Positions 27,013 to 36,326 of a stretch of DNA of 64,000 nucleotides are shown here, one piece after another. The notes beneath the pieces were generated by a model. That model was not told the origin of the DNA. It saw nothing but the letters and a program-made list of their open reading frames with translations, and did not search any database. The DNA is from Caenibius tardaugens NBRC 16725 (lineage in GTDB: Bacteria > Pseudomonadota > Alphaproteobacteria > Sphingomonadales > Sphingomonadaceae): contig NZ_CP034179.1 in the NCBI RefSeq assembly GCF_003860345.1, forward strand, positions 124,001-188,000, given 5' to 3'. Every line of letters begins with the position of its first letter. Position 1 is the stretch's first letter. Position numbers and translations under genes: made by a program.

Positions 27013-27285
27013 ATGGCTGGCCCGCTGCAACAGGAAATGGAACGCCTGCTCACCACGACGTTCGCCCCGACCCGGCTGGATGTCAGCAATGACAGCGCCA
27101 GCCACCACGGCCACAGCGGCGATGACGGGAGCGGCGAATCCCACTTTTCCGTCACGATCGAAAGCGCCGCCTTCGCCGGAAAATCCCGGCTGGAACGCCA
27201 ACGCATGGTCAATCGCGCACTGGGTGACATCCCCGGCGAACGGGTCCATGCTCTGGCGATCAAGGCGCTGGCCCCCGGAGAATGA
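27013..27285 (+). CDS. BolA-family protein
   Basis: A 90-residue BolA protein: MAGPLQQEMERLLTTTFAPT, then ESHFSVTIESAAFAGKSRLERQRMVNRAL and VHALAIKALAP. The invariant His of the Fe-S/glutaredoxin binding loop (SHF) is present, and a His-rich stretch SHHGHSGDDG precedes it. BolA proteins work with monothiol glutaredoxins in Fe-S trafficking. Ribosome-binding site GGAG. A pirin gene follows 16 bases on. Confidence 0.9.
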   Translation: MAGPLQQEMERLLTTTFAPTRLDVSNDSASHHGHSGDDGSGESHFSVTIESAAFAGKSRLERQRMVNRALGDIPGERVHALAIKALAPGE

Positions 27286-27301
27286 AAGGGTGAATGACAG
27301 C

Positions 27302-28189
27302 ATGACGATTATTCAGGAAGTGACCCCGGTCACGCATAATCTGGGCGATTTTCAGGTCCGCCGCGCCATCCCCGCGCGCGAACTGGCGATGGTCGGGCCG
27401 TTCATCTTCATTGACCAGTTCGGCCCGGCGCAGCTCGACATCGGCCGGGGCATGGATGTGCGCCCGCACCCGCATATCAATCTCGCCACGGTGACATGGT
27501 TGTTCGAAGGCGCGATCGAACACCGGGATTCGCTGGGCAGTTTCGCCACGATCCGCCCCGGGCAGGTCAATCTGATGACGGCGGGGCGCGGAATCGTCCA
27601 TTCCGAACGCAGCCCGCAGGACGAACGCGCCAGCGGCCCCCGCCTCTATGGCATGCAGACATGGCTGGCCCTGCCCGATGGCCGGGAAGAAATCGACCCC
27701 GCATTCGAAGCGGTGACCGATCTGCCGCTGATCGAGGATCAGTGCGTGAAAGCGCGGGTCATCATGGGCGAATTGTGGGGCAAGCGCGCACCCACCACGA
27801 CTTATGCCGAAACCATCAACGCCGAAATCGTGTTGGGCCCATCGGGCGCAATCCCGATCGAGGCCAACGCCGATGAACGGGCCGTGATGCTGGTCGGCGG
27901 CGAAGCCACGATCGATGGCCAGCCCCTGACGCTTTACACCCTCACCGTCCTGAAACCGGGCGAGGAAATGGTGCTGCGCTCCGACACCGGGGGGCTGGTA
28001 TTCCTGATGGGCGGCGAAGCGTTCGCCACCCGCCGCCATGTGTGGTGGAACTTCGTCTCCAGTTCGCGCGAACGCATCCAGCAGGCCAAGGAAGACTGGC
28101 GCGAAGGCCGCTTCCCCGCCGTGCCGGGCGAACACGAATTCATCCCCCTGCCCGAACCGCACAAGGTCAAGACTGTCAGCTATCCCTGA
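27302..28189 (+). CDS. Pirin-family protein
   Basis: A 295-residue bicupin. The N-terminal cupin carries the iron-binding histidines in VRPHPHINLATVTWLFEG and the EHRDSLG loop; the family block VNLMTAGRGIVHSERS follows. The C-terminal cupin includes VLKPGEEMVLRSDTGGLVFLMGG, and the tail FPAVPGEHEFIPLPE is typical. Some pirins have quercetin dioxygenase activity, others act as redox regulators; which applies is unknown. It ends 14 bases inside the convergent DUF2332 gene. Confidence 0.9.
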   Translation: MTIIQEVTPVTHNLGDFQVRRAIPARELAMVGPFIFIDQFGPAQLDIGRGMDVRPHPHINLATVTWLFEGAIEHRDSLGSFATIRPGQVNLMTAGRGIVHSERSPQDERASGPRLYGMQTWLALPDGREEIDPAFEAVTDLPLIEDQCVKARVIMGELWGKRAPTTTYAETINAEIVLGPSGAIPIEANADERAVMLVGGEATIDGQPLTLYTLTVLKPGEEMVLRSDTGGLVFLMGGEAFATRRHVWWNFVSSSRERIQQAKEDWREGRFPAVPGEHEFIPLPEPHKVKTVSYP

Positions 28190-29240
28190 CAGGTACGCCG
28201 AACCATTCCACCCATGCCCCGTGGGCATGGGCGGTACCCAGCACGGTCCACGCCCCGTCACCCGGCCATGACCGCACGCGCAATTCGTGGCGGTAGGTTT
28301 CGCGGTTGGTTTCCAGTTGGACCCACGCCAGCGGCCGTTCCGCCGTGGCGGCAGCGCCCGCTGCGGCCATTGCGGTTTCGATCCGCGCCTGGGTTTGCTG
28401 CGGCAGATATTGCCAGACGATCGAGTGATAGAGCACCCGGGTCTCCCCGGTCTCCTGCGGCGTGGCAAGCCATGCCTCGACCCAGCTTGCCGCGTCGGCA
28501 CGATCGAGCGCAGGCGGCCGTTCCTTCGCCAGCGCCACAGCGGCATCGATCCGTGCCATGCGCTGCACCGCATCGGCCCAGACGTAGCTTTTCAGAAGCA
28601 GCGCCGCGAAGGGATCGCGCAAGTCCAGCGGAGCGATATCGCATCCTGTGATGGCTGTGATCGCCACCCGTTCATCGGACGGCGGTGGCCCACGCCATTC
28701 GGGCACGATGGACATGACGGAATCCGCCTGCCCCGCTTTCACCCCGCCCAGATCGAAGGCAAAGCGATCCATCATGGTGTTGATCCCCGCGCTTGCCCCG
28801 ATTTCGTGCAGCGCGAAACGGGGTCCCAACCGGGGCGCCAGCCACAACAGCCCGGCCATGATTCCGGCGGACCGCCCCGCCTCGTTCGTCTGGGGCGGCC
28901 CGTCGAACCACGACAGCAGTTGCGCATCGTGATCGTGCAGCACCGCCAGCAGGATCGCGTCGACATCGGCCTGCGCCGTCACTTCGCCGCGATAGACGCC
29001 ACCCAGGCGCGGGTCCGCCCAGGTCAGGTGCAGATAATGGAACCCGCCCGCCAGCCGCAAAGGCATCGCATCATCGCGCCGGACATCGCGCCAGTCGCGC
29101 ATATAGTCCCCGCACAGGGTGTCGCTGTCGAGGATCGCCCGTTGCGCGGCCACGACCCGGGCGGTGATCGGGGCATCGTTGCGCCAGCAATATTCCGCCT
29201 GCCAGTCGATCGCGTCGAGAACGTTTTCCAAACCCATCAT
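28176..29240 (-). CDS. DUF2332-family protein
   Basis: A protein of about 354 residues matching DUF2332, a family with a methyltransferase-like core. Visible blocks are [22 protein letters not shown] (glycine-rich nucleotide/SAM-like loop), [17 protein letters not shown], and [20 protein letters not shown]. The start is set at the ATG at 29240, next to a GGAGGAGG ribosome-binding site; the second ATG (29237) has equally good spacing. It is divergent from hisG. Function unknown. Confidence 0.85.
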   Translation of the reverse strand: MMGLENVLDAIDWQAEYCWRNDAPITARVVAAQRAILDSDTLCGDYMRDWRDVRRDDAMPLRLAGGFHYLHLTWADPRLGGVYRGEVTAQADVDAILLAVLHDHDAQLLSWFDGPPQTNEAGRSAGIMAGLLWLAPRLGPRFALHEIGASAGINTMMDRFAFDLGGVKAGQADSVMSIVPEWRGPPPSDERVAITAITGCDIAPLDLRDPFAALLLKSYVWADAVQRMARIDAAVALAKERPPALDRADAASWVEAWLATPQETGETRVLYHSIVWQYLPQQTQARIETAMAAAGAAATAERPLAWVQLETNRETYRHELRVRSWPGDGAWTVLGTAHAHGAWVEWFGVPVRDS

Positions 29241-29356
29241 GGCCTCCTCCGCCACCGATCGCCACCGATGCGAACGCGAAAATCATGTTCCCGGACCGCC
29301 ACAGCCTGATCCAAAGCGGCCCGCAACGCAATCCGCGCTTCATTTTATGGCAATCT

Positions 29357-29369
29357 CGCACTAAGTGCG
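29357..29369. promoter_or_regulatory. Palindrome CGCACTAAGTGCG before hisG
   Basis: A perfect 5-base-arm palindrome 8 bases before the hisG start, in the divergent spacer with the DUF2332 gene. It overlaps the expected ribosome-binding region of hisG, which otherwise lacks a clear purine-rich site. It could be an operator or a translation-blocking hairpin; evidence is positional only. Confidence 0.25.
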
Positions 29370-29377
29370 CGGTCATC

Positions 29378-30031
29378 ATGACCAAGCCATTGACCTTCGC
29401 CGTGCCCAAAGGGCGTATTCTGGACGAAGCGCTGCCTGTGATGGCGCGCGCCGGTATCGTTCCCGCGGCCGAATTTCATGACAAGGCCAACCGCGCCCTC
29501 AGCTTCGCTACCGAAGGCAGCGATATGCGCATTATCCGGGTGCGGGCCTTCGATGTCGCCACGTTCGTCGCCCATGGTGCGGCGCAGATCGGCATTGTCG
29601 GTTCGGACGTGGTCGAGGAATTCAACTATCCCGATCTCTATGCGCCGGTCGATCTCGATATCGGCCACTGCCGCCTGTCGATCGCGGAGCCGGTTGCGGC
29701 GGCGGGCAACCCGCTGGGCCACACCAGCCACTTGCGCGTGGCGACCAAGTATCCCAATCTCACCCGGCGGTACTTCGAAAGCCAGGGCATCCAGGCCGAA
29801 TGCGTCAAGCTGAACGGCGCGATGGAACTGGCCCCCAGCCTCGGCCTCGCCGGGCGGATTGTCGATCTTGTCTCCACCGGCAAGACGCTGAAAGAAAACG
29901 GGCTGGTCGAAACCGCAGAAATCCTGCGCATTTCCGCACGGCTTATCGTCAATCGTGCCGCGCTGAAAACCGATGAACGGCTGGGCGCGCTGGTCGATGC
30001 CTTCCGTGCCGCAGCCGGGGGTAATGCCTGA
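29378..30031 (+). CDS. hisG: ATP phosphoribosyltransferase, short form
   Basis: A 217-residue enzyme for the first step of histidine synthesis. It has [17 protein letters not shown], the PRPP region [11 protein letters not shown], and [14 protein letters not shown]. The short form lacks the regulatory C-terminal domain and usually needs HisZ, which is not in the window. The start at 29378 gives the family N-terminus. It shares one base with the hisD start. Confidence 0.94.
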   Translation: MTKPLTFAVPKGRILDEALPVMARAGIVPAAEFHDKANRALSFATEGSDMRIIRVRAFDVATFVAHGAAQIGIVGSDVVEEFNYPDLYAPVDLDIGHCRLSIAEPVAAAGNPLGHTSHLRVATKYPNLTRRYFESQGIQAECVKLNGAMELAPSLGLAGRIVDLVSTGKTLKENGLVETAEILRISARLIVNRAALKTDERLGALVDAFRAAAGGNA

Positions 30032-31320
30032 TGCTGCGCCTTTCCACAGCCGACAAGGATTTCGAGGCCCGGTTCACCCGCATGGTTTCGGACCGGCGTG
30101 AAAGCGCCACCGACGTCGCCAAGACGGTGACCGATATCCTGCGCGAAATCCGCGCGCGCGGGGATGAGGCGCTGGCCGAATATACCGCCCGCTTCGACCG
30201 CTATACCCTGGCCAGCGATGCCGACTGGCGCATTGCCCCGGAAGACTGCCGCGCGGCCTACGATGCGCTGGACCCCGGATTGCGCGATGCGCTGGAACTG
30301 GCCGCCGCGCGCATCCGCGCCTATCACGTGGACCAGTTGCCGCGGGACCGCGATTTCACCGATGCCCAAGGCGTGCGGCTGGGCGCGAAATGGCGCGCGG
30401 TCGATGCAGCCGGGCTATACGTTCCCGGCGGACGGGCGGCCTATCCCTCGTCCCTGCTGATGAACGCGATCCCCGCGAAAGTGGCCGGGGTCGAGCGGCT
30501 GGTCGTCACCACGCCCACGCCCGACGGGCAAGTTAATCCGCTGGTTCTGGCCGCCGCGCATATTGCCGGTGTCGATGAAATCTGGCGTGTGGGCGGCGCG
30601 CAGGCGGTGGCGGCGCTGGCCTATGGCACCGCGCGCATCCGCCCGGTCGATGTGATCACCGGGCCGGGCCGCGATTACGTGGCCGAAGCCAAACGCCAGC
30701 TTTACGGCGTGGTCGGGATCGACATGGTCGCCGGGCCGAGCGAAATCCTCGTCATTGCCGATGGCAGGAACGACCCGGACTGGATCGCCGCCGACCTGCT
30801 CAGCCAGGCCGAACACGATCCCACTTCGCAATCGATCCTCATCACGGATGATGCCGGGTTCGCCAATCAGGTGGAAGACCGGGTCGACGTACAGTGCGCA
30901 ATGCTGTCCACCAAAGTCGCCGCCCGCAAGAGCTGGGACGATTACGGCGCGATCATCACGGTCGGCGATCTGGCGGAAGCGCCGCGTCTGGCCAATGCCC
31001 TGGCCGCCGAACACGTGGAGATCGCAACCGACGATCCCGAGGCGCTGTTTGCCGATATCCGCCACGCGGGCAGTGTCTTCCTCGGCCGGTTCACGCCCGA
31101 GGCGGTCGGTGATTATGTCGCCGGGCCGAACCACGTCTTGCCGACCGGCCGCCGCGCGCGCTTTGCCAGCGGCCTTTCGGTTCTCGATTTCATGAAGCGC
31201 ACCAGCTTCATCGCCCTTGATGAAAACGCCTTGCGGGCGATTGGCCCCGCTGCCGTGGCGCTGGCCGAAGCCGAAGGGCTTCCCGCGCACGCCCGCTCGG
31301 TACAGGAAAGATTGAAATGA
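30031..31320 (+). CDS. hisD: Histidinol dehydrogenase
   Basis: A 429-residue zinc enzyme catalysing the last two steps of histidine synthesis. Blocks include GLYVPGGRAAYPSSLLMNAIP, VIGPGRDYVAEAKRQL-like ITGPGRDYVAEAKRQLYG, DMVAGPSEILVIAD, LSQAEHDPTSQSILIT (zinc ligands Gln and His), and GPNHVLPTGRRARFASGLS. It is coupled to hisG by a one-base overlap and to nusB by ATGA. Confidence 0.95.
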   Translation: MLRLSTADKDFEARFTRMVSDRRESATDVAKTVTDILREIRARGDEALAEYTARFDRYTLASDADWRIAPEDCRAAYDALDPGLRDALELAAARIRAYHVDQLPRDRDFTDAQGVRLGAKWRAVDAAGLYVPGGRAAYPSSLLMNAIPAKVAGVERLVVTTPTPDGQVNPLVLAAAHIAGVDEIWRVGGAQAVAALAYGTARIRPVDVITGPGRDYVAEAKRQLYGVVGIDMVAGPSEILVIADGRNDPDWIAADLLSQAEHDPTSQSILITDDAGFANQVEDRVDVQCAMLSTKVAARKSWDDYGAIITVGDLAEAPRLANALAAEHVEIATDDPEALFADIRHAGSVFLGRFTPEAVGDYVAGPNHVLPTGRRARFASGLSVLDFMKRTSFIALDENALRAIGPAAVALAEAEGLPAHARSVQERLK

Positions 31321-31769
31321 ACGCCCCCAATCCCAAGGCGCAGGCCCGCTCTGCCGCACGTCTCGCCGCCGTTCAGGCGCTGTACCAGTTGCATATGGAA
31401 AAGACGCCGCTGGCCCGCTTGCTCGACGAATTCCACCTGCATCGGCTGGGCGGTGATGTCGACGGCGAACAACTGGCCAAAGCCGAAGTTGCCTTCTTTG
31501 ACGATATCGTGCGGGGATACGATGCCCGCCGCGATGAAATCGACCAAGTCGTGCAGGACAAGCTGGCACAAGGCTGGACACTTGCCCGGCTGGACAAGAC
31601 CATGCTGCAGATCCTGCGCGCGGGTGCCTATGAACTGGTCGCCCGGCCCGATGTGCCGACCGCCAGCGCGATCACCGAATATGTCGATGTCGCCCACGCC
31701 TTCTTCGACGAACGCGAAGCGAAATTCGTCAACGGCGTGCTCGACGCCGTGGCCCGCGCCGTCCGCTGA
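31317..31769 (+). CDS. nusB: Transcription antitermination factor NusB
   Basis: A 150-residue all-helical protein of rRNA antitermination complexes. It starts with the arginine-rich region ARSAARLAAVQALYQLHM and has KLAQGWTLARLDKTMLQILRAGAYEL and the late block FFDEREAKFVNGVLDAVAR. The ATG overlaps the hisD stop. The hisG-hisD-nusB-thiL order is common in Sphingomonadales. Confidence 0.95.
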   Translation: MNAPNPKAQARSAARLAAVQALYQLHMEKTPLARLLDEFHLHRLGGDVDGEQLAKAEVAFFDDIVRGYDARRDEIDQVVQDKLAQGWTLARLDKTMLQILRAGAYELVARPDVPTASAITEYVDVAHAFFDEREAKFVNGVLDAVARAVR

Positions 31770-32116
31770 ACCACAGCGGGTGGCCGTTCACTCCGAACGC
31801 ACAAGCCATTTTCCTACGCGCCCCTGATTTGGCATAGGGGGGGCATGCTGCACGCCCCTGCCCTGTCTGTCATCCCCCACGCCCGCCCCGTACGCCCCGT
31901 ACGCCCCGCCTGCGGAAGGCGGGATCGCGCCCGCATGCCGTTGCGGCGCGGGATCGGTGCCGCCCAAATGCGGCGCCCCGCTTTGCAAGCCCAGGACAGT
32001 GTCAACTTGCCACCCGCCCCGTACACCCGTGGGGCAGAAAACAGGCCCGCGCTGGACTGTGTCACCCCTGTCACCCCCCCTGCGCACATCGGCTGCAACC
32101 CGATGGGAGAGCGGGC
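31770..32116. other. 347-base nusB-thiL spacer with small repeats
   Basis: I see no convincing gene here. It holds a tandem repeat of CCCCGTACG (31886-31910, 2.7 units) and two motifs, GTGTCAACTTG (31999-32009) and GGACTGTGTCACC (32054-32066). Both recur, adjacent and in opposite orientation, upstream of uvrC at 38308-38332. The stretch is C-rich on this strand, and an open frame through it has no family character. Confidence 0.5.
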
Positions 32117-33019
32117 ATGAACGAGGCGAATTTCATCGCCGCCTTGCGCGGGCTCGCCACGCATCCCGCCGCACGGGGTTTGAACGACGATTGCGCCGTG
32201 CTCGAACTCGGCAGTGAAACCCTGATCCTGACGCATGACGCCATGGCCGAAGGTGTGCATTTCCTGCCGGGGCAGGACCCGGCGGATGTGGCATGGAAAC
32301 TGGTGGCCGCAAACATGTCCGATCTTGCCTCCAAAGGGGCGGAACCGCTGGGCATCCTGCTGGGCTACATGTTCGGCCGGGATGACCGGCGCTTTCTCGC
32401 CGGGCTGGAAGAGGCACTGGCCGCGTTCAAGGTGCCCTTGCTGGGCGGGGATACGATTTCCGGCGCGGCTTCAGGTCGGGGTTCCGATGGATGCGGGCAA
32501 GTACTCGGCCTCACCGCGATCGGGCGGGCGTCATACACCCCGGTTCCCGCGCGCAGCGGCGCCCGCGCCGGGGACGGCCTCTACCTCACCGGCCCGGTTG
32601 GCGGCGCGATGATGGGGTTTGAAACGCTCCTTGCAGGCGCTGATGGTGACAGCACGGCGTACCGCCGCCCCCATGCGCACTTGCAGGAAGGGCAAATGCT
32701 TGCTCCGCATGTCAGCGCGATGATGGATGTGTCCGATGGGTTGCTGCTCGACACATGGCGCATGGCGCAAGCGAGCCATGTCACCATCGCGATTGACAGC
32801 CATGCGGTTCCGATCGCGGCCCCCGAAGATCGCCGGGAGGACGCATTGCGCTGGGGCGATGATTACCAGTTGCTGTTTACTGCATCGGCGGAAACAGATT
32901 TGCCCGTTAACGTTTATCGTGTGGGGGAAGTACTTGCGCGTGATGCGGCGCCACTTGTGCTGGATGGCGCCCCGATCGCACAACCCGACGGGCTGGGCTA
33001 TCAGCACAAAAGCCAGTAA
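32117..33019 (+). CDS. thiL: Thiamine-monophosphate kinase
   Basis: A 300-residue AIR-synthase-fold kinase making thiamine diphosphate. Family marks are GLNDDCAVLELGSETLILTHD (metal/ATP site), DVAWKLVAANMSDLASKGAEPLG, LLGGDTISGA, MMDVSDGLLLDTWRMA and DALRWGDDYQLLFTA. It follows nusB as in many alphaproteobacteria, though a 347-base spacer separates them here. Confidence 0.93.
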   Translation: MNEANFIAALRGLATHPAARGLNDDCAVLELGSETLILTHDAMAEGVHFLPGQDPADVAWKLVAANMSDLASKGAEPLGILLGYMFGRDDRRFLAGLEEALAAFKVPLLGGDTISGAASGRGSDGCGQVLGLTAIGRASYTPVPARSGARAGDGLYLTGPVGGAMMGFETLLAGADGDSTAYRRPHAHLQEGQMLAPHVSAMMDVSDGLLLDTWRMAQASHVTIAIDSHAVPIAAPEDRREDALRWGDDYQLLFTASAETDLPVNVYRVGEVLARDAAPLVLDGAPIAQPDGLGYQHKSQ

Positions 33020-33160
33020 AATACATGCATTTCAGCATGTTGAAGACCTATCCACCGATCTTGACTTAGGGGGTTGCACCGCGCCCAACCGGCCTTAAGA
33101 CTATGCCCCTAATAATATTTTCGCACAAAGCGGAAAGTTTCCGAAAAGGAGGGGTAAGGC

Positions 33161-35257
33161 GTGGACTTAGTAGTCATCGCAATTGGCCTGGGACTGTTAG
33201 CCATCATTTATGGCTTCGTCACCAGTCGTCAGGTGCTGGGATCAAGCCCCGGCAATGAAAAAATGCAGGAAATCGCCGCCGCCATTCAGGAAGGGGCACA
33301 AGCCTATCTGAAGCGTCAATATACCGCCATCGCCGTTGTCGGCGTGGTCGTGGCCGTGATTATCGTGGCCACGCTGGGTGCGATTTCCGCCACCGGGTTT
33401 GTGATCGGTGCGATCCTGTCCGGTCTTGCCGGGTTCATCGGGATGAATATCTCGGTGCGTTCCAACGTGCGCACGGCCGCCGCCGCCCAGAACGGGCTGC
33501 AGCAGGGTCTGACGCTCGCCTTTCGCGCAGGCGCGATCACCGGGCTGCTCGTGGCCGGTCTCGCCCTGCTCGCCATTGCGGTGTTCTACTGGTACCTGAC
33601 CGGTCCCGGCGGCTACACGGTAGGCGGCACAGACCGCACTGTGGTCGACGGTCTGGTCGCCCTCGCCTTCGGCGCATCGCTGATTTCTATCTTCGCCCGT
33701 CTCGGCGGCGGGATCTTCACCAAGGCCGCTGACGTCGGCGCCGATCTTGTCGGCAAAGTCGAAGCTGGTATTCCCGAAGACGATCCACGCAACCCTGCCG
33801 TAATCGCCGACAACGTGGGCGATAACGTGGGCGACTGTGCCGGCATGGCCGCCGACCTGTTCGAAACCTATGTGGTGACCGTTGGTGCCACCATGGTGCT
33901 GACGGCGCTGTTGCTGAAAGGCGCGGCCAGCCTGCTGCCCAACCTGATGGCGCTGCCGCTGCTGATCGGCGGTGCCTGCATCGTCACTTCGATCATCGGC
34001 ACCTACTTTGTCCGTCTGGGCAAATCGAACAATGTCATGGGCGCGATGTACAAGGGCTTCCTTGTCTCGGCCATTCTGGCCATTCCGGCCATCTGGTTCG
34101 CCACCAGTTGCGCGCTGGGCGACATGAACGCGAACATTACCGGCACCGAATTCAACGGCCGGGCATTGTTCTATTGCTCGCTGCTCGGTCTGGTGATTAC
34201 CGGGCTGATTATCTGGATCACCGAATATTATACCGGGACGAATTTCCGCCCGGTGCGTTCGATCGCCAAGGCCAGTGAAACCGGCCATGGCACCAACGTG
34301 ATCCAGGGTCTGGCCGTCAGCCTGGAATCGACCGCCCTGCCGACGATCGTGATCGTCGCGGGGATCATCGGCTCGTTCCAGCTCGCCGGGCTGATCGGCA
34401 TCGCCTATGCGGCCACCGCCATGCTGGCGCTGGCGGGTATGGTCGTTGCACTCGACGCCTATGGCCCGGTCACCGACAATGCCGGTGGCATTGCCGAAAT
34501 GGCCGGTCTGGATGACAGCGTGCGCGAAAAAACCGACCTGCTCGATGCGGTCGGCAACACCACCAAGGCAGTCACCAAAGGCTATGCCATCGGTTCGGCC
34601 GGTCTTGCGGCGCTGGTGCTGTTCGCGGCCTACACCACGGACTTGCGGGAATTCTTCCCCGATCTGACCGTCGATTTCAGTCTGGAAAACCCCTACGTGA
34701 TCGTGGGCCTGCTGTTGGGCGCGCTGCTGCCCTACCTGTTCGGCGCGATGGGCATGACCGCCGTTGGCCGTGCCGCCGGCGACGTGGTGATCGACGTGCG
34801 CGACCAGTTCCGGAACGATCCGGGGATCATGGCCGGAACGTCCAAGCCGAACTACGCCAAGACGGTCGATCTGGTGACGAAGGCTGCGATCAAGGAAATG
34901 ATCGTTCCTTCGCTGCTGCCGGTGCTGGCCCCGATCGTGGTCTATTTCGTGATCACGGCGGTTGCCGGTTCGGAGAACGGTTTCGCCGCACTCGGCGCGC
35001 TGCTCCTCGGTGTGATTGTCGGCGGGCTGTTCGTGGCTCTGTCGATGACATCGGGCGGCGGTGCCTGGGACAATGCCAAGAAGTACATCGAAGACGGCAA
35101 TCACGGCGGCAAGGGCTCCGAAGCCCACAAGGCCGCAGTGACCGGGGATACAGTCGGCGATCCTTACAAGGACACCGCCGGTCCGGCCGTCAATCCGATG
35201 ATCAAGATCACCAATATTGTTGCACTATTGCTACTGGCGGTTCTCGCCGCACACTAG
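33161..35257 (+). CDS. hppA: Proton-translocating membrane pyrophosphatase (K+-independent type)
   Basis: A 698-residue, roughly 16-helix integral membrane pump that couples pyrophosphate hydrolysis to proton export. The substrate site is intact: [20 protein letters not shown] and [15 protein letters not shown], and near the end [20 protein letters not shown]. The segment [16 protein letters not shown] has Lys where K+-dependent enzymes have Ala, so it should not need potassium. It starts at GTG with a strong AAGGAGGGG site. A terminator follows directly. Confidence 0.95.
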   Translation: MDLVVIAIGLGLLAIIYGFVTSRQVLGSSPGNEKMQEIAAAIQEGAQAYLKRQYTAIAVVGVVVAVIIVATLGAISATGFVIGAILSGLAGFIGMNISVRSNVRTAAAAQNGLQQGLTLAFRAGAITGLLVAGLALLAIAVFYWYLTGPGGYTVGGTDRTVVDGLVALAFGASLISIFARLGGGIFTKAADVGADLVGKVEAGIPEDDPRNPAVIADNVGDNVGDCAGMAADLFETYVVTVGATMVLTALLLKGAASLLPNLMALPLLIGGACIVTSIIGTYFVRLGKSNNVMGAMYKGFLVSAILAIPAIWFATSCALGDMNANITGTEFNGRALFYCSLLGLVITGLIIWITEYYTGTNFRPVRSIAKASETGHGTNVIQGLAVSLESTALPTIVIVAGIIGSFQLAGLIGIAYAATAMLALAGMVVALDAYGPVTDNAGGIAEMAGLDDSVREKTDLLDAVGNTTKAVTKGYAIGSAGLAALVLFAAYTTDLREFFPDLTVDFSLENPYVIVGLLLGALLPYLFGAMGMTAVGRAAGDVVIDVRDQFRNDPGIMAGTSKPNYAKTVDLVTKAAIKEMIVPSLLPVLAPIVVYFVITAVAGSENGFAALGALLLGVIVGGLFVALSMTSGGGAWDNAKKYIEDGNHGGKGSEAHKAAVTGDTVGDPYKDTAGPAVNPMIKITNIVALLLLAVLAAH

Positions 35258-35281
35258 GTAACCTTTTAATTCTATAAGAGG

Positions 35282-35315
35282 AAAACCCCGTCCGGATAAT
35301 CCGGGCGGGGTTTTT
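35282..35315 (+). terminator. Intrinsic terminator after hppA
   Basis: AAAACCCCG pairs with CGGGGTTTT, with inner CCGG/CCGG pairs and a short loop, followed by TTTTT. It starts 25 bases past the hppA stop and is a strong rho-independent terminator, separating hppA from tesB. Confidence 0.85.
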
Positions 35316-35394
35316 CGCGATCGCGCCTCGCTAAATTTTCAAGAATCCCGGGTGGATCGTTGACGACGAAGCGCGCGAAGCGCATGAGAAATTT

Positions 35395-36282
35395 ATGGTG
35401 CTTGAAGAGACGCCCGAACGGCTTGTCGCGGATCTTGTCCTCCTTCTCGATATGGAGCCACGCGGCGCAAACCGGTTTGAAGGCCGCCGCCGCAAACTGG
35501 CCCCCGGTCGGCTGTTTGGGGGGCAGGTCATTGCGCAGGCTCTGGCCGCAGCAGAAACGACGGTGCCCGACAGCCGCGCCGCGCATTCGCTGCACGCCTA
35601 CTTCCTGAGAACCGGGACCAGCGAACTGCCGATCAGCTACATGGTCACCAACGATTTTGACGGGCGGAGTTTCTCCAACCGGCGGGTTGTCGCCAGCCAG
35701 CAGGGTGAACCGATCCTCAATCTCACCGTTTCGTTCCACGCCGGTGAAGCCGGGCTGGAACACCAGCGTTATCCCATGCCCGATATCCCTCCACCGGAAG
35801 ATCTGGAACCGCTGTCCCGGCAACTGGCGCGCTATCGCGAGGAAAACCCGCAGACCCGGACTATCCGGGTGGAACGGCCCTTGTCGTTCGATATCCGCAC
35901 GGTAGAGAAACCATGCTGGGAAACCGGCCCCGGCGCGGACGCGATCACGCACACATGGTTCCGGGCCGTGGCCCCCCTGCCTGACGATCTGCGCGTGCAT
36001 CGCGCAGTGCTGGCCTATGTCAGCGACATGCAACTGCTGATGACCGCGATGCGCCCGCATGGCCGTTCGATGTTCCGCGGCGATGTGCGCGGCGCCAGCA
36101 TCGATCACGCCATCTGGTTTCACGCCCCGTTCCGCGCCGATGAATGGCTGCTCTACGTGACCGAAAGCCCCTGGGCGGGAAGCGGCCGGGGATTTGCCCG
36201 TGGCCAGATTTTCACGCGTGATGGCCAGCTTGTCGCCAGCACCGCACAGGAAGGGGTGATCCGCGCGATCGATCCGGCCTGA
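35395..36282 (+). CDS. Acyl-CoA thioesterase II (TesB-like)
   Basis: A 295-residue double-hotdog thioesterase that hydrolyses acyl-CoA. GRLFGGQVIAQALAAAETTV is the first hotdog signature, HSLHAYFLRTG follows, and the C-terminal repeat has AVLAYVSDMQLLMTAMRPHG and IDHAIWFHAPFRADEWLLY with the catalytic Asp/His region, then GSGRGFARGQIFTRDGQLVAS. Length and motifs match TesB. It converges on uvrC without a visible terminator. Confidence 0.92.
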   Translation: MVLEETPERLVADLVLLLDMEPRGANRFEGRRRKLAPGRLFGGQVIAQALAAAETTVPDSRAAHSLHAYFLRTGTSELPISYMVTNDFDGRSFSNRRVVASQQGEPILNLTVSFHAGEAGLEHQRYPMPDIPPPEDLEPLSRQLARYREENPQTRTIRVERPLSFDIRTVEKPCWETGPGADAITHTWFRAVAPLPDDLRVHRAVLAYVSDMQLLMTAMRPHGRSMFRGDVRGASIDHAIWFHAPFRADEWLLYVTESPWAGSGRGFARGQIFTRDGQLVASTAQEGVIRAIDPA

Positions 36283-36326
36283 TCCGGCCGGAGCCGATCA
36301 CGCGCATTCCGCCCCTCACCCACATC

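Noticed and set aside
31845-32120. Plus-strand 91-residue frame before thiL
   Set aside because: Pro/Arg-rich product from C-rich spacer DNA with tandem repeats; no start signal or family.
33242-35128. 628-residue minus-strand frame opposite hppA
   Set aside because: Shadow of the membrane pyrophosphatase gene; His/Gly-rich nonsense with no domain.
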